10,013 nt of DNA from an uncultured Bacilli bacterium (GTDB lineage Bacteria; Bacillota_I; Bacilli_A; RF39; UBA660). Positions within the stretch are counted from its first letter, which is position 1. Each line of letters starts with the position of its first letter. Shown one piece after another: positions 4,498 to 10,013 of the stretch. The notes beneath the pieces were generated by a model, which saw only the letters and a list, made by a program, of their open reading frames with translations, had not been told where the DNA came from and did not search any database. Made by a program: the position numbers and the translations under genes. The DNA lies in the NCBI GenBank assembly GCA_944359595.1, contig CALVSV010000060.1:1-10013 (forward strand). The letters run 5' to 3'.

Positions 4498-7400
4498 GAT
4501 TAAGTAATTCGATCATATAAAATATCCAATTTTTTTCTAATTTTATTGTATCTAAAATAATATATATTTTATTATCTTTGTAAGAGAATCTAAACATTCT
4601 ACTTATATCATTAGCTAAATAAAATAATTTTTCGCCATTAATATTATTAGATGTTTCGGTACTTAAAATGCATGTTACACTATTTTTAGATTGTATATAT
4701 CTTTCAACACCAATACTATTAGATATTTTTTCAAGCCATTCTTCATACATATATATAAGCATATCATCGTTAATTTTACCAAATCTGTCTTCTATTTCTG
4801 CACGTGTCTTAATAAGTTTATCATATGAATCAATTTCATTTATTTTGTTGTGTATTTCAATTTTTAAACTTGCATCACTTACATAGTCATCACTTATATA
4901 AGTACTTACATCAATAAGTGATTTATCATTAGTATTTTCTTCTTCTACTTTTTCACCCTTTAATTTAGCTATTTCTTCATTAAGCATTTTTGTATATAAT
5001 TCTATACCGACCGTATCAATAAATCCTGCTTGTTCGCTTCCTAATATGTCTCCAGCACCTCTTATTGATAAATCTCTCATGGCTATAGAAAATCCGCTAC
5101 CTAGCTCTGTAAAATCTTTAATAACATTTAATCTTTTTGTCGCTATTTCATTAATTATTTTATCTTTTTTATACATTAAATAAGCATATCCTATTTTATC
5201 ACTTCTACCTACTCTACCTCTTATTTGATACAATTGTGCAAGTCCAAATCTATCTGCGTCAATAATAATTAGAGTATTAACGTTTGGAATATCAATTCCT
5301 GTTTCAATTATTGTAGTACATATTAAAATATCATATTTTTTATCTATAAAATCTTGCATTCTATCTTCTAGTTCTGTTTTTTGCATTCTACCATGTGCAT
5401 ATGTTATTTTTGCTTCTTTAACAAGTTGCGAAATTTCATAATATTTATTTATGATGTCATCAACATGATTATACAATAAAAATATTTGTCCACCTCTAGA
5501 TAATTCTTTGTATATTGCATCAACTATTATTTTATTATCTTCTTCTACAACATAAGTTTGTACTGGATATCTATTTATTGGCGCTGTTTCAATTAACGAT
5601 AAATTTCTAATACCAACAATAGACATTTGTAAAGTTCTTGGGATTGGTGTTGCAGATAAAGTTAATACATCAACGTTACTTTTCATTGCCTTTATTTTTT
5701 CTTTATGTGTTACACCAAAACGTTGTTCTTCATCTACTACAAGCAAGCCTAAATCTTTAAAATTTATATCTTTTCCTAATAGTCTATGTGTTCCAATAAC
5801 AAAATCAATAGTTCCGTTTTTAATACCTTCTATTATTTTTATTTGCTCTTTTCTACTTACAAATCTATTTAGTAGCGCAATATTAACTGGAAACGACTTA
5901 AATCTTTCTAATGCGTTTTTATAGTGTTGTGAGGAAAGAATAGTTGTAGGGCATAAATACGCCACTTGTTTTCCATCCATAATAGCTTTAAATATTGCTC
6001 GAAAAGCGACTTCTGTTTTGCCAAATCCAACGTCTCCACATAACAATCTATCCATAGGATGACTTGCTTCCATATCTTCTTTTATTTGTTTTGTAGCTAT
6101 CAATTGATCGTTTGTTGGTGTATATGGAAATTCTTGTTCAAACATAATTTGTTCTTCACTATCTTTTGAGAAAGCAAATCCTTTTTCAGATTCCCTTTTT
6201 GCATATAATTTTAATAGATCTTGAGCAATATCTTTTACTTTTTTTCTTATACTATTTTTTTTCTTTTCCCATTCTGTACCACCCAATTTATTTATTTTTG
6301 GTTTAGCTCCTTCATTTGATGAATATTTGCTAATCAAATCTATTTTATCAACCGGAATATATAAAGCATCATTATCTTTATATAATATTTTTAAATAATC
6401 TTTTATAACTCCCCTATTATTTATTGTTTCAAGTCCAGCATAAATACCTATACCATGTGCATTATGAACAACATAATCTCCTATATTTAATTTATTAATA
6501 TCTTTTATTCTAGTACCATATTTATATTTGTTTTTAAAATTATGTTTATTTTCTTGTGTACCATATAAATCATTTGATGATATAACAATATATTTATCAT
6601 AACAAAAACCTTTAATTATATTTTTATTTATTAGATTTACATATTTATCAAATATCTTATTTTCATCAGTAATAACAGATTCTTCATATATATACTTTTT
6701 AAAATTATCTATTTGCTTTTTTGAATCCAAACATACAACAATTGTTTTATTAGATTCTAAATACATTTTTATATCATCTAATATAAGCTTGTTTTTACCA
6801 TTATATATTTTTGCGTTTTCTGAATGTATTTTATTAATTTTTAAATTAATACCTGGAATAATATTAGCTGTTTTCATAATGTATATTTCATCTTTTTCTG
6901 ACAAACTATAAAAATCATTAATATGTTTATCAGAACAATTATTATTAGTATTGTATTCAAATATTTGAGCTAATAATTGTTCATAACCTGATTTAATTTG
7001 ATTATAATCATAATAGATTAATATTGGATTATCCAAATAAGATTTAATACTCTCTCCATCATTATTATCTTTTTCCTTAATTGAATTAATATTAATATTT
7101 TCAATTTCATTAATAGATCTTTGTGAATTACAATCAAAATATCTAATATTATCTAATTCGTCATCAAAAAATTCAAGCCTTATTGGATTTTCTTCATTAA
7201 TTGGAAATATATCTATAATATATCCCCTAAGTGCAAATTCACCAGTTTGAGTTACTATTGTTTCATTTGCATACCCTAATTCATATAAAGAATTAATAAG
7301 GTCTTCCCTATTGTATATATTTCCTTTTTTTAATTTAAATATTCTATTTTTAGTTTTTTCTTTAGAATCTAAAAATTTTAAATATCCCATTAAATGTGTA

Positions 7401-7711
7401 ACAACTATTTTATTATTATTTTCAAGCAAAGTTTGTTCTGTTGATAACCTAATAGTTTTTAATTCAGGAGATACTGTAGCTATCTTTGTTGTAATAAAAT
7501 CATCCATTGGAAATAATAATACATCTTCTGTATAATTATATAGACTATCGTATATTTTATTTGCCTCATAAAGTGTATTTGTTAATACAAGTAAGGGTCT
7601 ATTTGTTTTTTTATAAAGATCCAATAAAAAAATTGGCTCTAGCCCTTCGACTAGTCCTTCAACACCAATTTTTCCAGATTCATAATTTATATTTATTAAT
7701 TTATCAAACAT
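4472..7711 (-). CDS. mfd: Transcription-repair coupling factor Mfd
   Basis: An ATP-driven DNA translocase that removes RNA polymerase stalled at lesions and recruits UvrA. Length is 1079 residues, about 100 shorter than B. subtilis Mfd. Domains in order: degenerate UvrB-like N-terminal module (about 1-330, with FPMDDF at 67-72 and GYIIDIFP at 163-170), the polymerase-interacting CarD-like domain at about 405-465 (GDYVVHNAHGIGIYAGLE), and RecG-like translocase lobes with Walker A GDVGFGKT at 559-566, DEEQ at 660-663, SATPIPRT at 686-693, TGIDIPN at 804-810 and QIRGRVGRS at 829-837. RGAGDILGSEQAGF follows at 884-897 and the C-terminal TRCF domain lies at about 940-1060. All key motifs are intact. 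The ATG lies 12 bp past pth and follows GAGGGA. The adjacent pth and spoVT (the latter now displaced by the toxin-antitoxin genes) match Bacillus order, minus fin. Confidence 0.98.
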   Translation of the reverse strand: MFDKLININYESGKIGVEGLVEGLEPIFLLDLYKKTNRPLLVLTNTLYEANKIYDSLYNYTEDVLLFPMDDFITTKIATVSPELKTIRLSTEQTLLENNNKIVVTHLMGYLKFLDSKEKTKNRIFKLKKGNIYNREDLINSLYELGYANETIVTQTGEFALRGYIIDIFPINEENPIRLEFFDDELDNIRYFDCNSQRSINEIENININSIKEKDNNDGESIKSYLDNPILIYYDYNQIKSGYEQLLAQIFEYNTNNNCSDKHINDFYSLSEKDEIYIMKTANIIPGINLKINKIHSENAKIYNGKNKLILDDIKMYLESNKTIVVCLDSKKQIDNFKKYIYEESVITDENKIFDKYVNLINKNIIKGFCYDKYIVISSNDLYGTQENKHNFKNKYKYGTRIKDINKLNIGDYVVHNAHGIGIYAGLETINNRGVIKDYLKILYKDNDALYIPVDKIDLISKYSSNEGAKPKINKLGGTEWEKKKNSIRKKVKDIAQDLLKLYAKRESEKGFAFSKDSEEQIMFEQEFPYTPTNDQLIATKQIKEDMEASHPMDRLLCGDVGFGKTEVAFRAIFKAIMDGKQVAYLCPTTILSSQHYKNALERFKSFPVNIALLNRFVSRKEQIKIIEGIKNGTIDFVIGTHRLLGKDINFKDLGLLVVDEEQRFGVTHKEKIKAMKSNVDVLTLSATPIPRTLQMSIVGIRNLSLIETAPINRYPVQTYVVEEDNKIIVDAIYKELSRGGQIFLLYNHVDDIINKYYEISQLVKEAKITYAHGRMQKTELEDRMQDFIDKKYDILICTTIIETGIDIPNVNTLIIIDADRFGLAQLYQIRGRVGRSDKIGYAYLMYKKDKIINEIATKRLNVIKDFTELGSGFSIAMRDLSIRGAGDILGSEQAGFIDTVGIELYTKMLNEEIAKLKGEKVEEENTNDKSLIDVSTYISDDYVSDASLKIEIHNKINEIDSYDKLIKTRAEIEDRFGKINDDMLIYMYEEWLEKISNSIGVERYIQSKNSVTCILSTETSNNINGEKLFYLANDISRMFRFSYKDNKIYIILDTIKLEKNWIFYMIELLNQFNKFKKV

Positions 7712-7723
7712 AAATATCCCTCG

Positions 7724-8290
7724 CTAACAACTTTTATTATACTTATCTTGTAATCTGCAAAAAGTAATACCATTAATCCATTCCATTATAATATTTTTAA
7801 CTAAATTTAATGAATTATTTATTATTTCCCTATCTTCTTGTGAAAACCTAGATAATACATAACTAGCAGTATCCATTGATTTATCATTTGATATTCCTAC
7901 CTTTATTCTTTTGTATTCTTTAGAATTTAGTACGTGTTCGATGCTTTTAAGTCCGTTATGTCCACCACTACTACCTTTTGCTTTTAATTTTATAACTCCA
8001 ACATCATGATCTAAATCATCAGAAATAATTAGAATATCATGAATATCCACCTTATAATATTTAACAAATTTTATTAATACTTCACCACTTAAATTAACAA
8101 AATTTTGTGGCTTTATAAACAAAACTTTTTCTCCTTTATCAGTTGTATATTCATAGTATACAGCATTAAATTTTGTTTTTGGAAATAATTTTAGTTTTTC
8201 TACAACGCAGTCTATTGCATCAAAACCAATATTATGTTTTGTATATTGATATTGAAAACCAGGATTTCCTATTCCTAATACTATCTTCAT
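7724..8290 (-). CDS. pth: Peptidyl-tRNA hydrolase
   Basis: Cleaves the ester bond of peptidyl-tRNAs dropped from ribosomes, recycling tRNA (called SpoVC in Bacillus). The protein has 188 residues, the usual size. Motifs: GIGNPG at 6-11, TKHNIGF at 17-23 with the catalytic His19, PQNFVNLSG at 61-69 with the conserved Asn66, SDDLDHDVG at 90-98 with the conserved Asp91, and GSSGGHNGLKSI at 106-117 with Asn112. The MNLSG core reads VNLSG, a mild change. The start has a strong AAGGAGTGAT ribosome site and is 4 bp past the rsmI stop. mfd follows after 12 bp, so it is mid-operon. Confidence 0.97.
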   Translation of the reverse strand: MKIVLGIGNPGFQYQYTKHNIGFDAIDCVVEKLKLFPKTKFNAVYYEYTTDKGEKVLFIKPQNFVNLSGEVLIKFVKYYKVDIHDILIISDDLDHDVGVIKLKAKGSSGGHNGLKSIEHVLNSKEYKRIKVGISNDKSMDTASYVLSRFSQEDREIINNSLNLVKNIIMEWINGITFCRLQDKYNKSC

Positions 8291-8294
8291 ATTA

Positions 8295-9134
8295 TCACTC
8301 CTTATGAAATTCGTTATATATTATATTTTTTGAAACACCTCTTAAGTGCGCAACATATTTTATCGCATCACTTTTACTTAAACCACTATTTATATATTGA
8401 TTAACTTGATCCTTAATATCCACACTATTAAATTCTTCTTTTACTTCTTCTTGTTTTGGTAATATAATTACAAATTCTCCTTTTAGTGAAGACGAATATT
8501 CAATTATAGAACTAATATTATCTCTAATTACTTCTTCATGTATTTTAGATATTTCTCTTGAAATAGATATATATATATCACCATATACTTCATAAATATC
8601 TAATAAAGTTTGTTTTAATCTGTGTGGTGCTTCATATATTATCGCAGTTACATTTTTTGCTTTAATTCCGTTTAATTCCTCTTTTCTTTTACTATTTTTA
8701 CTATTTAAAAATCCATAAAATAAAAACGGTTGTGGACAAATACCAGACATTATTAGTGCTGGTAAAAATGCAGATGCACCTGGTAAAGCAACAACATTAA
8801 AATTATTTTCAATTATGTATTTTATTCCGATATAACCCGGGTCACTAACACCTGGCATACCTCTATCACTAACTAACGCTATATCATGTCCATCATTTAA
8901 TTCTTCTAATAATTTTTCTTTTATTTCGTTTTCATTATATTTATGATTAGAAATTAATTTCTTTTTAATATTATAATGATTTAACAACTGCGCTGTTACT
9001 CTAGTATCCTCGCAAAAAATAACCTCAACACTATTTAATACTTCAACAGCTCTAAACGTCATATCACCCATATTCCCTATTGGCGTTGGAATAACATATA
9101 ACGTAGGAGTCTTATCATAACTTTTTTGAATCAT
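8295..9134 (-). CDS. rsmI: 16S rRNA (cytidine(1402)-2'-O)-methyltransferase RsmI
   Basis: Methylates the ribose of C1402 in the decoding centre of 16S rRNA using SAM; tetrapyrrole-methylase fold. The protein has 279 residues. Motifs: LYVIPTPIGN at 12-21, CEDTR at 41-45, VSDRGMPGVSDPG at 88-100, VALPGASAF at 115-123 (SAM site), and YEAPHRL at 167-173. The C-terminal 35 residues form the RsmI helical tail (GLSKSDAIKYVAHLRGVSK). The ATG has AGGTGAT a few bases upstream and lies 8 bp past trmN6. In B. subtilis the order is yabB (trmN6), yazA, yabC (rsmI); yazA is absent here. Confidence 0.97.
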   Translation of the reverse strand: MIQKSYDKTPTLYVIPTPIGNMGDMTFRAVEVLNSVEVIFCEDTRVTAQLLNHYNIKKKLISNHKYNENEIKEKLLEELNDGHDIALVSDRGMPGVSDPGYIGIKYIIENNFNVVALPGASAFLPALIMSGICPQPFLFYGFLNSKNSKRKEELNGIKAKNVTAIIYEAPHRLKQTLLDIYEVYGDIYISISREISKIHEEVIRDNISSIIEYSSSLKGEFVIILPKQEEVKEEFNSVDIKDQVNQYINSGLSKSDAIKYVAHLRGVSKNIIYNEFHKE

Positions 9135-9142
9135 AATATCAC

Positions 9143-9859
9143 CTATTCAAACATTTTTTTAACTTCCAGTGTATAACTACCATCTATATTATGAGCATAC
9201 AATGGTGGTAAAACTTTAATACCACTATTCGCATTTTTAATACCTTCAATTAATACTATATTGCTTTGCGTTTTTTCTTTTGGAAAAACAAAACGCAATT
9301 TTTTTGGTTCAATACAATTTTTTCGCATATATGTTATTATATCTGCTAATCTTTCAGTTCTATGCACTATAGCTATATTACCACCATTTTTTAGTAATGT
9401 TCTAGCTTGTATAAATATATCCTCTAAATTCATATATATTTCGTGTCTAGCAATTGTTTTTATTTCGTTTGCATTTATTCTTGAATCAGCCTTATATTTA
9501 AAAAACGGCGGATTACATATAATTGTATCAATAGATTCATTTTCAAAAACTTTATTCAATGTTCTAATATCTTTATTAATAATTGATATTCTATCATTCA
9601 TTTTATTTATATTAATTGATTTTAAAGCTAAATCACATATTTCTTTTTGCAATTCTATACCTATTATTTTAGCATCAGTTTTATTATATAACATCATGGG
9701 TATTGGGGCATTACCAGTGCAAAAATCTAATATTATTTTACTTTTACTAATATTTACAAAATGTGCGACCAATACAGAATCAAGTGAAAAATTAAACCAT
9801 TCAGAGTTTTGAAATATTTTTAAATTTTTATAATTTAATAAATTATGAATTACTTCCAT
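9143..9859 (-). CDS. trmN6: tRNA1(Val) (adenine(37)-N6)-methyltransferase
   Basis: YabB/YfiC-type SAM-dependent enzyme that makes m6A37 in tRNA1-Val in E. coli; exact target here is inferred from the family. The protein has 238 residues (the B. subtilis homologue has about 247). Motifs: FSLDSVLVAHF at 24-34, SAM motif I LDFCTGNAPIP at 44-54, acidic ribose-binding GIEL at 67-70, and catalytic NPPFFK at 116-121, the N6-adenine/N5-glutamine methylase signature. The start overlaps the end of ricT by 17 bp in another frame and has only a weak ribosome site, suggesting translational coupling. Second visible gene of the operon. Confidence 0.93.
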   Translation of the reverse strand: MEVIHNLLNYKNLKIFQNSEWFNFSLDSVLVAHFVNISKSKIILDFCTGNAPIPMMLYNKTDAKIIGIELQKEICDLALKSININKMNDRISIINKDIRTLNKVFENESIDTIICNPPFFKYKADSRINANEIKTIARHEIYMNLEDIFIQARTLLKNGGNIAIVHRTERLADIITYMRKNCIEPKKLRFVFPKEKTQSNIVLIEGIKNANSGIKVLPPLYAHNIDGSYTLEVKKMFE

Positions 9860-10013
9860 TGTCTTCTAAACCCATTTCAATTATTTCACCGTTTTTTAAT
9901 TCTACATCATATTTTTCTTCTATCACTTTTAATGCAACAACTTCACCTTCTCCCTTAGGAGTACTAACTAACCTGTTAATTTCAGGTAATTTTTTTTCAC
10001 TTTCTTTATTTTG
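9843..10013 (-). CDS. ricT: PSP1-domain protein RicT/YaaT (3' end only)
   Basis: The last 56 codons of a gene entering from the right edge. The tail reads KKLPEINRLVSTPKGEGEV at about 7-25, then VVALKV and VELKNGEIIEM, which matches the C-terminus of B. subtilis YaaT (EQLPDIGEMITTANGPAKV, then LQVELINREKVIEY). YaaT/RicT is part of the cytoplasmic Y-complex (with YlbF and YmcA) that controls RNase Y mRNA processing and, in Bacillus, biofilm and sporulation entry. Its place just before trmN6 agrees, although yabA, which lies between them in Bacillus, is missing. It overlaps trmN6 by 17 bp. Confidence 0.85.
   Translation of the reverse strand, partial: QNKESEKKLPEINRLVSTPKGEGEVVALKVIEEKYDVELKNGEIIEMGLEDNGSNS

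Noticed and set aside
4668..4886. Plus-strand 72-codon frame opposite the end of mfd
   Set aside because: Antisense to a well-matched Mfd C-terminal domain, no ribosome site and no recognisable motif.
7311..7713. Two overlapping plus-strand frames opposite the start of mfd
   Set aside because: They lie entirely within mfd coding sequence on the opposite strand and look like shadows of it.
9261..9812. Plus-strand 183-codon hydrophobic frame
   Set aside because: It is the mirror of trmN6 codons; reverse frames of AT-rich genes give Leu/Ile/Phe-rich pseudo-membrane proteins.

Overview
The window is a very AT-rich stretch of Gram-positive (Firmicutes-type) chromosome in which every real gene lies on the minus strand. 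A true SpoVT homologue, a methionine T-box riboswitch and Bacillus-like synteny (ricT-trmN6-rsmI, pth-mfd-spoVT, metG-tatD) point to a low-GC Bacilli or Clostridia lineage, possibly an uncultured gut-type or reduced-genome relative with spore-forming ancestry. TGA is a normal stop, since two genes end in ATGA overlaps with the next start, so this is not a Mycoplasma-code organism.

Layout in the direction of transcription (right to left). (1) 10013-4472 is a tight housekeeping operon: the 3' end of ricT (PSP1 protein), trmN6 (tRNA adenine methyltransferase), rsmI (16S rRNA 2'-O-methyltransferase), pth (peptidyl-tRNA hydrolase) and mfd (transcription-repair coupling factor). Genes overlap or are 4-12 bp apart, and the operon closes at an all-AT hairpin terminator overlapping the mfd stop. 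(2) 4400-3049 is a two-gene toxin-antitoxin module between mfd and spoVT: an MqsR-like toxin, then an unusual antitoxin that joins an MqsA-like N-terminus (cysteine zinc knuckle plus a decayed helix-turn-helix) to a C-terminal Panacea (SocA/DUF4065) domain. The genes overlap by 4 bp. Its DNA is even more AT-rich than the surroundings. (3) 3048-2824 is a gene-free spacer, oddly less AT-rich than the antitoxin gene beside it, with a sigma-G-like promoter candidate for spoVT. (4) 2823-2290 is spoVT, best started at a GTG, ending in a hairpin terminator whose sequence also carries a good promoter for the next unit. (5) 2264-2044 is a T-box leader with an AUG specifier, followed by metG (methionyl-tRNA synthetase without the C-terminal tRNA-binding domain) and, by ATGA overlap, the 5' part of tatD.

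The housekeeping genes serve translation (tRNA and rRNA modification, peptidyl-tRNA recycling, Met-tRNA charging under T-box control) and DNA repair. The most notable item is the MqsR-like/MqsA-Panacea module, which looks like an accessory insertion into an otherwise conserved mfd-spoVT neighbourhood.
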